A DNA stretch of 45,991 bases. Origin: BPGL01 sp035463115 (GTDB lineage: Bacteria; Actinomycetota; UBA4738; HRBIN12). Position numbers and translations under genes: made by a program. Below, one piece after another: positions 17,425 through 25,252 of this stretch. The stretch covers positions 1-45,991 of the forward strand of contig DATHTO010000112.1 in the NCBI GenBank assembly GCA_035463115.1. The letters are read 5' to 3'. The notes under the pieces were generated by a model. The model was not told where the DNA came from. It ran no database searches and saw only the letters and a program-made list of their open reading frames with translations. Numbering within the stretch: the first letter of the stretch is position 1; the number at the start of each line of letters is the position of its first letter.

Positions 17425-17898
17425 ATGCGGCGGGTCGCGCTGCTGTCGATGCTCGCGCTCCTCGTCGGCGCCTGCGTCGACGCTCCGTACGCGGAGCTTC
17501 GTCAGCGGTCGTCGCAGCCGATCCCCGGAACGCTCAGCGCGTCGCTCGAGCCGCCCGGCGAGGCCGATCCGCGGCTCGACCCGTCCGCCGCCATCGAGAG
17601 CGCGCCGCTTCCCGACGGGGCCGACGTCGAGATCGCGCTCGCGCGGGTGCGGGACGCGATCGAAGGGCTCGACGTCGGCCCGGCATGGGTGCTGGTCGCG
17701 CGAGGCGTCTGCATCCGAGAGGACAAGGGCGAGCTCGTGTCCGACGCGCGTGGCGACGTCCCCGGCGATGACCTCGCCTGCACCCGATCGACGTTCCTCC
17801 TGGTGGCCATCGACGCGGCGACGGGCGCGTCCCTCCTCACGATCACCGGCTACGACGAGACGCTGGCGTGGCGACCCGACGTCGCCGGCCTCGCCTGA
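17425..17898 (+). CDS. Small hypothetical lipoprotein downstream of potC
   Basis: The protein has 157 residues from the ATG at 17425, 6 bp after potC. The N-terminus MRRVALLSMLALLVGAC is a signal peptide ending in a lipobox with Cys 17. The mature part is acidic and Pro-rich at first (LEPPGEADPRLDPSA). A compact domain follows with two further Cys (GVCIRED and LACTRSTF) that could form a disulfide. I do not recognise a family. Position at the end of potD-potB-potC suggests co-expression with the transporter, but no role in transport can be shown. Confidence 0.72.
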   Translation: MRRVALLSMLALLVGACVDAPYAELRQRSSQPIPGTLSASLEPPGEADPRLDPSAAIESAPLPDGADVEIALARVRDAIEGLDVGPAWVLVARGVCIREDKGELVSDARGDVPGDDLACTRSTFLLVAIDAATGASLLTITGYDETLAWRPDVAGLA

Positions 17899-17937
17899 GC
17901 GGACCCGATCCCGGGCGGTTCGCTCCCGCCACGTCGA

Positions 17938-19200
17938 TCAGGGAGCGTCGAGCGAGTCGAGGAACCGGCGCCAGCCGTCCTGCCACACGGCGGCCTGCGA
18001 CGGCTCGAGCGGCTCGAGGAACCGACCGCTCGCGAGGTCGTCGGGCGCGAGGATCGCACCCGACAGGTGCGGCGGCACGAGCGGGGCCCACCGGAACGAC
18101 GGGTCCGCGAACGCGTCCGGGACGGCCGATGCGACCGGCGGCTGGTAGCCGTTCCACGCGAAGTTGTCGAGCGCGACCTCCTCCTCGAGCAGGAAATCGA
18201 GGAACGCGTGCGCGAGGACGGGGTTCCGGCCACCGGCGCACACGGCCGTGAGATCGCATCCCACGACGCCGCCGGCCGGCCAGATGAAGCCGGTCCTCGT
18301 CAACGTGCGATCGGTCCCGGCGCCGAAGCGCTTCGCTGCGAGGACGTCGCCGGTCCATGCCTGCTGGATCGCGTACTCGCCGGTCTGCAGCTCCTCGTAG
18401 GGTCCGTCGGCCGACACCTCGAGGTCGACCACGCGCCCCATCTCGATCAGATCGTCGACCGCGGTGGTGACCTGCTCCGGCGACGCGGCGTTCGGGTCGG
18501 CGCCGCGTCGCAGCATCGCCATCGCGATCGCCTCGCGGTGGTCGTCGACGAGGCCGACCTCGGCCGTGTGCACGGGATCCCAGTACGTGTCGTACGGGTT
18601 GTCGAGCTGGTCCGGGGCGTGCTGCGCCGGCACGAGGTCGGTGCGCCAACCGATCCCCGTCCCGTACACCGTGTACGGCACGGAGTAGCGCTGCCCGACG
18701 TCGTAGAAGGGACCGTTGGCTCGGGTGAAGAACGGCCACAGGTTCGACAGGTGCGGCAGGGCGTCGTGGGTGAGCGGACGGAGCAGACGGCGCGCCACGA
18801 GCCCCGGAAGCGCGTCGATCACGGGGAAGAACACGTCGAAGGTCGCATCGGGTTCCTGGAGCCGCGCGATCGCCTCGGGCATGCTCTCGAAACTCTCGAT
18901 GCGGACGTCGACGTCGAAGGCGCGGTGCCGACGGACGAACCGCTCGACCACGCCGTGATCGAGGTAGTCACGCCACTCGTACACGTGCAGGACGCCGCCC
19001 CGCTCGATCGGCGCGCCGGGATCGGTGAGCAGGTCGTCGTGCCGCGGCAGCTCTCCCGCCGCGGCGCCCGATGACGTCGGCGATCGTTCACCGTCACGGG
19101 AGCACGCCGCCAGGATCGACGCGACTGGAAGCGACGCCGCGAGCGCAGCCGCTCGCGACAGGAACGTCCGTCGCGCGATCGGAGGGGACGGCCGGTCCAT
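17938..19200 (-). CDS. potD: Second PotD-like substrate-binding protein (Tat lipoprotein)
   Basis: This 420-residue paralogue of the protein at 14074-15441 shares TFDVFFPVID, YSVPYTVYGTGIGWR, QQAWTGDVLA and AHAFLDFLLEEE at matching positions. The N-terminus has ARRTFLSRAA (twin arginine, about 9-18) and lipobox ILAAC (Cys 33). Its ATG at 19200 lies 11 bp after the potA stop, so both are one minus-strand operon, convergent with potD-potB-potC. It is clearly diverged from the first PotD, for example GAGTDRTLTRTGFIWPAGG in place of the corresponding segment. The two binding proteins may serve one permease/ATPase set with different ligands (inference). Confidence 0.88.
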   Translation of the reverse strand: MDRPSPPIARRTFLSRAAALAASLPVASILAACSRDGERSPTSSGAAAGELPRHDDLLTDPGAPIERGGVLHVYEWRDYLDHGVVERFVRRHRAFDVDVRIESFESMPEAIARLQEPDATFDVFFPVIDALPGLVARRLLRPLTHDALPHLSNLWPFFTRANGPFYDVGQRYSVPYTVYGTGIGWRTDLVPAQHAPDQLDNPYDTYWDPVHTAEVGLVDDHREAIAMAMLRRGADPNAASPEQVTTAVDDLIEMGRVVDLEVSADGPYEELQTGEYAIQQAWTGDVLAAKRFGAGTDRTLTRTGFIWPAGGVVGCDLTAVCAGGRNPVLAHAFLDFLLEEEVALDNFAWNGYQPPVASAVPDAFADPSFRWAPLVPPHLSGAILAPDDLASGRFLEPLEPSQAAVWQDGWRRFLDSLDAP

Positions 19201-19211
19201 GGGCCGCGGCG

Positions 19212-20327
19212 TCAGCTCGCAGCGGCGGCGGAGAAGCCTTCTTCCGAGATCTCGCCCTCAGGCAGGACCCGGAGCGCCTCCTGCGGCATGTGCACGGTGA
19301 CCGGGGTGCCCTGCGTCCACGGGAGGCCGTCGCCTTCGTTCTGGAGCCAGACCTGGATCTTGTCGCCGGGCGCGAGATTCACGAGGACATGGAGCACCGA
19401 GCCCACGTACACGACGCGCTCGACCATGCCGGGGACCCGGTTCGGTCCGGTGGTATCGGCCGGCTCGAGCTCGACCCGCTCGGGCCGGATGCAGAGCTTG
19501 ACCGAACCGTGCGCGTCTTCCTCACCCTGACCCGCGACCAGTTCGAACTCGCCGTGCCGCACCTTGGCGCCGCCCGCGGCCGCGCCGTAGGCGGTCGCAT
19601 CCATCAGGTTCGACATGCCGAGGAAGTCCGCGACGTAGGCGGTCGACGGCTCCTCGTAGACCTCTTTCGGAGGGCCGACCTGCTCGATGCGCCCGTTCGA
19701 CATCACGGCGATCCGATCGGACATCGTGAGCGCCTCTTCCTGGTCGTGCGTCACGTAGATGAACGTGATGCCGACCTCCTCCTGGATCGTCTTGAGCTCG
19801 ATCTGGAGGGCCTTGCGGAGCTTGGCGTCGAGGGCGCCCAGCGGCTCGTCGAGCAGCAACACGGACGGGTTCAGGATCAGCGCGCGTGCGAGCGCCACAC
19901 GCTGCTGCTGGCCGCCGGAGAGCTGGTTCGGTCGGCGCTTCTCGAAACCCGTGAGGCGCACGAGCTCGAGGGCGCGTCCGACGCGTTCGGTCTGTTCCTG
20001 CTTCGAGACGTCGTGGTACTTGAGGCCGAACGCCACGTTCTTCTCGACCGTCAGATGCGGGAAGAGCGCGTAGTTCTGGAACACGGTGTTGACGTTCCGC
20101 TTGTGCGGGGGTGTCGACGCCATGTCGTCGCCGTCGAGGAGGATCTGGCCCTCGGTCGGGCGCTCGAACCCTGCGATCATCCGCAGGGTCGTCGTCTTGC
20201 CGCATCCCGACGGCCCGAGCAGCGAGAAGAACTCGCCGGAGGGCATGCGCAGGTTCAAGCCGTCGACGGCCGTGAAGTCGCCGAAGCGCTTCACCAGGTC
20301 GACGAGCTGGACCTCTCCTCCCGCCAT
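19212..20327 (-). CDS. potA: Polyamine-type ABC transporter ATP-binding protein
   Basis: From the ATG at 20327 the protein has 371 residues, the usual PotA length. Walker A is GPSGCGKTT (38-46), then the Q-loop (VFQNYALFPH), the signature LSGGQQQRVALARAL, Walker B VLLLDEPLGALDAK and the switch His (YVTHDQEEAL). The C-terminal 120 residues form a TOBE-type regulatory domain (CIRPERVELE). It is the only matching ATPase near the PotB/PotC permeases, though it lies on the opposite strand with the second PotD. The start has no Shine-Dalgarno sequence but a TAGACT hexamer 8 nt upstream, suggesting a leaderless message. The frame could extend to 20396, but that part has no similarity. Confidence 0.92.
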   Translation of the reverse strand: MAGGEVQLVDLVKRFGDFTAVDGLNLRMPSGEFFSLLGPSGCGKTTTLRMIAGFERPTEGQILLDGDDMASTPPHKRNVNTVFQNYALFPHLTVEKNVAFGLKYHDVSKQEQTERVGRALELVRLTGFEKRRPNQLSGGQQQRVALARALILNPSVLLLDEPLGALDAKLRKALQIELKTIQEEVGITFIYVTHDQEEALTMSDRIAVMSNGRIEQVGPPKEVYEEPSTAYVADFLGMSNLMDATAYGAAAGGAKVRHGEFELVAGQGEEDAHGSVKLCIRPERVELEPADTTGPNRVPGMVERVVYVGSVLHVLVNLAPGDKIQVWLQNEGDGLPWTQGTPVTVHMPQEALRVLPEGEISEEGFSAAAAS

Positions 20328-20335
20328 GGCCGCGG

Positions 20336-20341
20336 AGTCTA
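20336..20341 (-). promoter_or_regulatory. Candidate -10 (TAGACT) for leaderless potA
   Basis: On the minus strand TAGACT ends 8 nt before the potA ATG. It belongs to the set of TAnnnT hexamers placed 6-8 nt before starts without ribosome-binding sites in this window. Confidence 0.42.
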
Positions 20342-20407
20342 CCGCGACCACAGACGGACAGGTCAACGCGGCGCCGCCGTCCGGTCCGCGTGCCATGATG
20401 GGCCGCC

Positions 20408-21652
20408 ATGGAGGAGGTCCGGCCGCCGACCGTCGCCTCGCCGGGCGGCGGCGGTGGCGGCGCGACGATCGCGGCCCGCCGGATCCCGGCCCTCCTCGCC
20501 GGCTACTGGGCGTTCGGGCAGTTCTGGGGCGTCTGGGTCATCGTGATCGCGAGCCTCAACGCGACGCACGACCTCACGTACTCCGAGAACGGGCGGCTCC
20601 TCACGATGCTGTCGCTCACGGCGGTCGTCGTGATGGCCCTCGTCGCCCCTCGTCTGGCATCCCTTCCGCTCGGACGGATCGTGCCCGCGTCCCTCGTGAC
20701 GCTCGCGATCGGCGCGCTCGGGATGGGGTTCGCCCCTGGGGCGGTCCTGTTGATCGCGTTCGCCGTGGTGGGCGCCGGGAACGGGCTGATCGACGTCTTC
20801 ATGAACGTCGACGCCCAACGCGTCGAGGTCGCCACCCGCAAGCCGGTGCTGCAGTGGCTGCACGCCAGCTACGCCGCCGGCGGCGTGACCGGAGCCGCGG
20901 CGGGCGGGCTGGTCGGGACCGTCGGGCTCGACTTCCGAGCCGGCTTCGCGTACGCGGCGGCGGCGCTCTGCGTCACGGCCGTGATGAACGCGAAGGTCGG
21001 CACCTCCGACGCGGGAGCCGACGCCGAGGGGGCCCTCCGCTTCTCGCTCTCGGCCTTCCGCCGACACGGCGGCCTGTGGGTCCTCGGCCTCGTCGTGCTG
21101 TTCGCCTTCCTCGTCGAGGGGTCGATGGACACGTGGTCGGGGCTGTACCTGCAGGAGCAGCTCGGCGCCACGGCTGCCCAGGCGGCGGTGGCGTTCGCCG
21201 CCTTCTCGGCCTCGCTCTTCCTCGGACGGATGTTCGCCGGTCGCGTTCTCTTCGGCCTCGGGCAGCGGGCGACGATCCTGTTCGCGGGCGTGGGCGCGGC
21301 CGTCGGTGGCGCCGTCGTCGCGGCCACCGACAGCGCGCTCGTCGTGGGGGTCGCGTTCCTCCTGATGGGCTTCTCGATCGCCGCGGCCGCGCCGGCCGCG
21401 TTCGGCCTCGTCGAGCGGATCGCGCCGACCGATCAGACGAACGCGATCGCGGCGATCACGACCGTGGGCTACACCGGCTTCGTCTGGAGCCCGCCGATCT
21501 TCGGCTGGCTCGCCGATGCGTTCTCGCTCCGCACGGCGATGGCGGTGATCGTGAGCACCACCCTCGGCATCATCATCGCCGGGTTCCTCGCGTCAGCGCG
21601 CAGGCTCGGCACGGCGCGACCCACGGACAGCGTCCGCGGGTCGCCGTCATGA
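20408..21652 (+). CDS. Major facilitator superfamily transporter
   Basis: This 414-residue membrane protein has about twelve hydrophobic segments in two halves joined by a loop near residue 205 (DAGADAEGAL). FMNVDAQRVE and LQWLHASYAAGG in the first half resemble the fucose-permease-like/FHS branch of MFS. VEGSMDTWSGLYLQEQLGA in the second half is common in uncharacterised actinobacterial members. The ATG at 20408 lacks a Shine-Dalgarno sequence; CATGAT ends 8 nt upstream. It diverges from potA with 80 bp between starts and converges with an aldehyde dehydrogenase gene. The substrate is unknown. Confidence 0.85.
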   Translation: MEEVRPPTVASPGGGGGGATIAARRIPALLAGYWAFGQFWGVWVIVIASLNATHDLTYSENGRLLTMLSLTAVVVMALVAPRLASLPLGRIVPASLVTLAIGALGMGFAPGAVLLIAFAVVGAGNGLIDVFMNVDAQRVEVATRKPVLQWLHASYAAGGVTGAAAGGLVGTVGLDFRAGFAYAAAALCVTAVMNAKVGTSDAGADAEGALRFSLSAFRRHGGLWVLGLVVLFAFLVEGSMDTWSGLYLQEQLGATAAQAAVAFAAFSASLFLGRMFAGRVLFGLGQRATILFAGVGAAVGGAVVAATDSALVVGVAFLLMGFSIAAAAPAAFGLVERIAPTDQTNAIAAITTVGYTGFVWSPPIFGWLADAFSLRTAMAVIVSTTLGIIIAGFLASARRLGTARPTDSVRGSPS

Positions 21653-21686
21653 CGCTCGCCGGCGTTCGCCGCGAGGGCGGGCGCGG

Positions 21687-23138
21687 TCAGTCCGCCAGGT
21701 TCAGGTAGACGGCCTTCTCCTCGAGGTAGTCGTCGAGGCCGTGCTTGCCGAGCTCGCGGCCGATGCCGGACTGCTTGTATCCCCCCCACGGCATCTCCGT
21801 CGGAGCGGGCTGCGTGTCGTTGATCCAGACGATGCCCGCGCGGATCGCTTGCGCGGTCCGCATCGCCTTCTTGACGTCGTTCGTCCAGATCGCGGCCGCG
21901 AGGCCGTACTCGTTGTCGTTCGACATCGCCAGGACGTCGTCGGGCGTCTCGAAGGGGATCACCGACATGACGGGCCCGAAGATCTCCTCCCGCGCGATCC
22001 GAGCCTGGTTGTCGACGTCGGCGAAGACGGTCGGCGGCACGAAGTAGCCTTTCGCGAGCCTCGGGTCGTCGGGGATCCGGCCCTGTCCGGCGAGCCTGGC
22101 TTCGTTCGCGCCGACCTCGAGGTAGGTCTGGACGCGGTCCTGCTGCTCCTTCGACACGAGCGGACCCATGGACGTCCCGTCGTTCGCCGGGTCGCCGAGC
22201 GTGATGTTCGTGGCGCGGTCGACGAGCGCGTTCACCGCATCGTCGTAGATCCGCTTCTCGACGAACACGCGCGTGCCCGCGGAACAGATCTCGCCTTGGT
22301 TCCAGAACACGCCGTTCGCCGAACCGTCGACGGCGGCGTCGAAGTCGGCGTCGGAGAAGACGATGTTCGGCGACTTCCCGCCGAGCTCGAGCGTCACGCG
22401 TTTCAGGGTGTCGGCGCCCGATCGCATGATGATCTTGCCGACCTCCTTGGACCCCGTGAAGCCGACCTTGTCGACGCCTCCGTGCGTCGTGAGCGGCGCG
22501 CCCGCGGTCTCGCCGAACCCCGTCAGCACGTGGAACACGCCGGCGGGCAAGCCCGCCTCTTCGAGGATCTTCGGGATCTCGAGGCACGTGAGCGGCGTCT
22601 GCTCCGGCGGCTTGAGGATGAACGTGCAACCGGCCGCGATCGCCGGGGCGACCTTCTGCACGGCCATCATCATCGGGTAGTTCCAAGGCGTGATGCCGAC
22701 GGCGACGCCGACCGGCTCCTTCCAGATCATGAACATCGCGTCGGCGTCGACGTGCTGCGACTCGCCGGCGATCTTCGTGGCCCACCCGCCGTAGTACTCG
22801 AACATGAACGCGACCTCGGCGATGTCGTCACGCGCGTCGCCGATCGGCTTGCCGCTGTCGAGCGACTCCATCGCGGCGAGACGCTCGTGCTCGCGCCGGA
22901 CGATCTCCGCCGCGCGCAACAGGATCCTGCCCCGTTCGCGGGCGGGCGTTCCCGGCCACCACGTCCCGTCATCGAACGTCCGCCGCGCCGCCGCGACGGC
23001 CGCGTCGACGTCGGCCTGCTTCGAGTGCGGGGCCGTCGCGATCACCTCTCCGGTGGCGGGGTTGTAGACGTCGAACCGATCGCCGTCCTGCGCATCGACC
23101 CATCTGCCGTCGATGTGGTTCTGCAGGGCGTCAGCCAT
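21687..23138 (-). CDS. NAD(P)-dependent aldehyde dehydrogenase
   Basis: The ATG at 23138 has GAGGAGG 8-9 nt upstream and yields 483 residues. All ALDH key residues are in place: N153 (TPWNYP), K176 (LKPPEQTPL), the FTGS turn, E251 (TLELGGKSPN) and C285 (QGEICSAGTR), with EEIFGPV downstream. It is of the betaine-aldehyde/aminobutyraldehyde type and clearly separate from the dehydrogenase at 2291-3739, which lacks the Lys. Being beside polyamine transport genes and near a PuuB-like oxidase, it may oxidise an aminoaldehyde from putrescine-type amines (inference). It lies 93 bp downstream of the SDR gene and may be co-transcribed or use its own promoter. Confidence 0.9.
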   Translation of the reverse strand: MADALQNHIDGRWVDAQDGDRFDVYNPATGEVIATAPHSKQADVDAAVAAARRTFDDGTWWPGTPARERGRILLRAAEIVRREHERLAAMESLDSGKPIGDARDDIAEVAFMFEYYGGWATKIAGESQHVDADAMFMIWKEPVGVAVGITPWNYPMMMAVQKVAPAIAAGCTFILKPPEQTPLTCLEIPKILEEAGLPAGVFHVLTGFGETAGAPLTTHGGVDKVGFTGSKEVGKIIMRSGADTLKRVTLELGGKSPNIVFSDADFDAAVDGSANGVFWNQGEICSAGTRVFVEKRIYDDAVNALVDRATNITLGDPANDGTSMGPLVSKEQQDRVQTYLEVGANEARLAGQGRIPDDPRLAKGYFVPPTVFADVDNQARIAREEIFGPVMSVIPFETPDDVLAMSNDNEYGLAAAIWTNDVKKAMRTAQAIRAGIVWINDTQPAPTEMPWGGYKQSGIGRELGKHGLDDYLEEKAVYLNLAD

Positions 23139-23178
23139 CAAAGATCCCTCCTCGAAGGGTCGCGGACCCGAACGCGCG

Positions 23179-23214
23179 AAGCCTACCGCGGGGTTCACGT
23201 CGGCCGATAGGCTT
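23179..23214. promoter_or_regulatory. Inverted repeat with paired TAGGCT hexamers upstream of the aldehyde dehydrogenase
   Basis: AAGCCTA at 23179-23185 and TAGGCTT at 23208-23214 form perfect 7-bp arms around a 22-bp spacer. The minus-strand TAGGCT (23180-23185) is a candidate -10 for the dehydrogenase gene, about 40 nt before its ATG. The paired arms may also be an operator. Confidence 0.38.
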
Positions 23215-23231
23215 GCGTCGCCGCGCCCCCG

Positions 23232-24104
23232 TCAGGACGTGGAGGGCTCGGGATCGTCGGGAGGAGCCAGGTCGGGCGGCAGGTCACCCAGGCCCCAGGC
23301 GTCGGCGCCGCCGTCGACGACGACGGTCGTGCCCGTGATGTAGCCGGCGCCGTCCGACGCGAGGAACGCGATCGTCGAGGCGACCTCCTCGGCGAGGCCC
23401 GCGCGCTTCAAGGGGACCGACCGCGCCCACGCGTCGATGACCTCCTCGCCGCCGTACCGGCGGAGACCTTCGCTCTCGATCAGCCCGCACGACACCGCGA
23501 CGGCACGGATCCCGTACCGCGACCACTCCAGGGCGATGCCGGCGGCGAACGTCTCGAGCGCGGACCGGGCCATCGACGAGTGCACCATCGACGGGATCCC
23601 TCGTCGCGGGCTGAACCCGAGGAACGCGACGAACCCACGACGCGCCGGGATCATCCAGCGCTGCGCGACACGCTGCGTCAGGTCCCACGGCGCGTCCACG
23701 TTCAGCCGGTGGACCGCACGCAGGCCCTTCATCGACGTGCTCTCGAGCGGCGCGGCGAACTGGCCACCGGCGTTGTTCACGAGGACGTCGACGCGACCGA
23801 ACCGACCGTCGACCTCGCCGAGGAACGCCTCGACCTCGTCGGGTTCACGGACGTCGCACGGCATCGCGAGCACGTCCGCGCCGGCGCTCTCCAACCGTGA
23901 CCGCGCATCGTGGAGAGGCTCGGGACGGCGACCGCAGATCGCGACCGCGGCGCCCGTCCGAGCGAACTCCAGCGCGGTCGCGCGCCCGATGCCCGTGCCG
24001 CCCCCGGTGACGATCGCCACACGACCCGCGAGCGCATCCTCGGCGAGCGGCGAGCGGAACGGCGACGCCGTCCGGGCGGTCGCAGCCGGCAGCTCGTCTA
24101 CCAT
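23232..24104 (-). CDS. Short-chain dehydrogenase/reductase family protein with altered active site
   Basis: The protein has 290 residues from the ATG at 24104. The cofactor motif TGGGTGIG is at 33-40 and NNAG at 110-113, so NAD(P) binding is expected. The catalytic YxxxK is absent: the matching positions are S176 and R180 in the stretch SMVHSSMARSALETF. This resembles the AtuG/2,4-dienoyl-CoA reductase branch, which also lacks the Tyr. CGLIESEGLRRY after beta-strand 6 also fits that branch. A role on acyl-CoA or terpenoid aldehyde substrates is possible but unproven. The start lies just 10 bp from the divergent hydrolase start, and CATACT ends 7 nt before the ATG, suggesting leaderless transcription. 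Confidence 0.85.
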   Translation of the reverse strand: MVDELPAATARTASPFRSPLAEDALAGRVAIVTGGGTGIGRATALEFARTGAAVAICGRRPEPLHDARSRLESAGADVLAMPCDVREPDEVEAFLGEVDGRFGRVDVLVNNAGGQFAAPLESTSMKGLRAVHRLNVDAPWDLTQRVAQRWMIPARRGFVAFLGFSPRRGIPSMVHSSMARSALETFAAGIALEWSRYGIRAVAVSCGLIESEGLRRYGGEEVIDAWARSVPLKRAGLAEEVASTIAFLASDGAGYITGTTVVVDGGADAWGLGDLPPDLAPPDDPEPSTS

Positions 24105-24111
24105 CCGCCGC

Positions 24112-24117
24112 AGTATG
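24112..24117 (-). promoter_or_regulatory. Candidate -10 (CATACT) for leaderless SDR gene
   Basis: CATACT on the minus strand ends 7 nt before the SDR ATG at 24104. It physically overlaps the ATG (24115-24117) of the divergent hydrolase gene. Confidence 0.45.
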
Positions 24118-24987
24118 CCGGAGACCTGGCGCGACGTTGCGGGCCCCGGCGGCGTTCGGCTCCGCGTCCGGATCGCGGGCGACGACGTCGCGGGAGCGCC
24201 GACGCTGCTGCTGCACCACGGCCTCGCGTCATCCCAGCGCATCTGGGACCTCATGCTCCCCCGGCTGGCACGGCGGTTCCGCGTGGTGACGTACGACGCG
24301 CGCGGGCACGGCGTGTCCGCGAAGCCGGCGAGCGGCTACGGGTTCCCGTCGGTGGTCGAGGATGCCGTCGCGGTGATCCGCGCGACCCGATCGCGACGGC
24401 CGATCGTCGTCGGCCACTCGTGGGGCGCGATGGTCGCCCTCGAGATCGCGGCCAGGCGGCCACGGTCGGTCGCCGGCGCGGTCCTCGTCGACGGCGGCGT
24501 GGCCCCTATCGGCGCCGGACGCGGGTGGACCGAGGTCCGCGAGGCGCTCGCTCCTCCGCGCCTCGCCGGCATGCCGCTCGGAGCGTTCCGGTCGATGATG
24601 CCGTCGTTCTTCGACGACGCGCTCCGCGTCACGCCCGAGATCGAGGCGATCGTCCTCGCGGTGATGCACGTGCGACGCGACGGCACGATCCGGCCGCGAC
24701 TGTCCCGCGCGAACCACCTCCGGATCCTGCGGGCGATCTGGGAGCAGGATCCCCTCGCGCTCCATACGAACCTGCGCGTGCCGGCGCTCGCGATCCTCGC
24801 CCGGCACTCGGGCGTTGCGCCGGATCCGGAACGCCACCGCGTGCAGCGCATGGCGGTCCGCGCGCTGGCGGCGTCCCAGGCGCCGACGCGCGTCGCGTGG
24901 ATGACGGGCGTCCACGACCTGCCGCTCCAGCACCCGGACGCCCTCGCACGGCGCATCGAGCGGTTCGCGACCTCCACGGTAGGGTGA
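24115..24987 (+). CDS. Alpha/beta hydrolase
   Basis: The protein has 290 residues from the ATG at 24115; the frame is open far upstream but those residues are antisense to the SDR gene. The oxyanion segment is LLLHHGLASSQRIWD. The nucleophile elbow is GHSWGAM (Ser about 104), and the probable catalytic His is in TGVHDLPLQHP near the C-terminus. YDARGHGVSAKP is the usual family loop. The length and pattern fit esterase/haloperoxidase-like alpha/beta hydrolases; the substrate is unknown. No Shine-Dalgarno sequence precedes the start, and only 10 bp separate it from the divergent SDR start. A small membrane-protein gene begins 4 bp after its stop. Confidence 0.84.
   Translation: MPETWRDVAGPGGVRLRVRIAGDDVAGAPTLLLHHGLASSQRIWDLMLPRLARRFRVVTYDARGHGVSAKPASGYGFPSVVEDAVAVIRATRSRRPIVVGHSWGAMVALEIAARRPRSVAGAVLVDGGVAPIGAGRGWTEVREALAPPRLAGMPLGAFRSMMPSFFDDALRVTPEIEAIVLAVMHVRRDGTIRPRLSRANHLRILRAIWEQDPLALHTNLRVPALAILARHSGVAPDPERHRVQRMAVRALAASQAPTRVAWMTGVHDLPLQHPDALARRIERFATSTVG
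24980..24985 (+). promoter_or_regulatory. Candidate -10 (TAGGGT) for the small membrane protein
   Basis: TAGGGT ends 6 nt before the ATG at 24992 and overlaps the last codons and stop of the hydrolase gene. Spacing fits transcription starting at the A of the ATG. Confidence 0.42.
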
Positions 24988-24991
24988 AGGC

Positions 24992-25252
24992 ATGGGTTGG
25001 CTCATCCTGATCCTGGTGCTGCTCGCGGCGGCGTTCGGCATCCTCGGCGCCGTGCTGAAGGCAGCCGCGTTCGTGGTCCTGACGGTCGTCCTGTCGATCG
25101 TGATCCTCGCGGCGATCGGCTGGTACGTCGTGAGGTCCCAAGCCCGTCGGTTGATGACCGACGTCGATCGACGGATGGCGGACCAGCGCGTGGAGCGCTT
25201 CCACCGCGACGACCCGGGGGACCTCCCGCCTCCGCGCGACGACCGCTACTGA
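24992..25252 (+). CDS. Small two-helix membrane protein, unknown function
   Basis: This 86-residue protein is very hydrophobic over residues 1-47 (MGWLILILVLL, then FVVLTVVLSIVILAAIGWYVV), consistent with two membrane helices. A basic, charged cytoplasmic tail follows (RSQARRLMTDVDRRMADQRVERF) and ends Pro/Asp-rich. I do not recognise the family. It begins 4 bp after the hydrolase stop and overlaps the convergent FAD oxidoreductase gene by 7 bp (25246-25252). The start choice is supported by both the TAGGGT hexamer and the immediate hydrophobic N-terminus. Confidence 0.7.
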   Translation: MGWLILILVLLAAAFGILGAVLKAAAFVVLTVVLSIVILAAIGWYVVRSQARRLMTDVDRRMADQRVERFHRDDPGDLPPPRDDRY

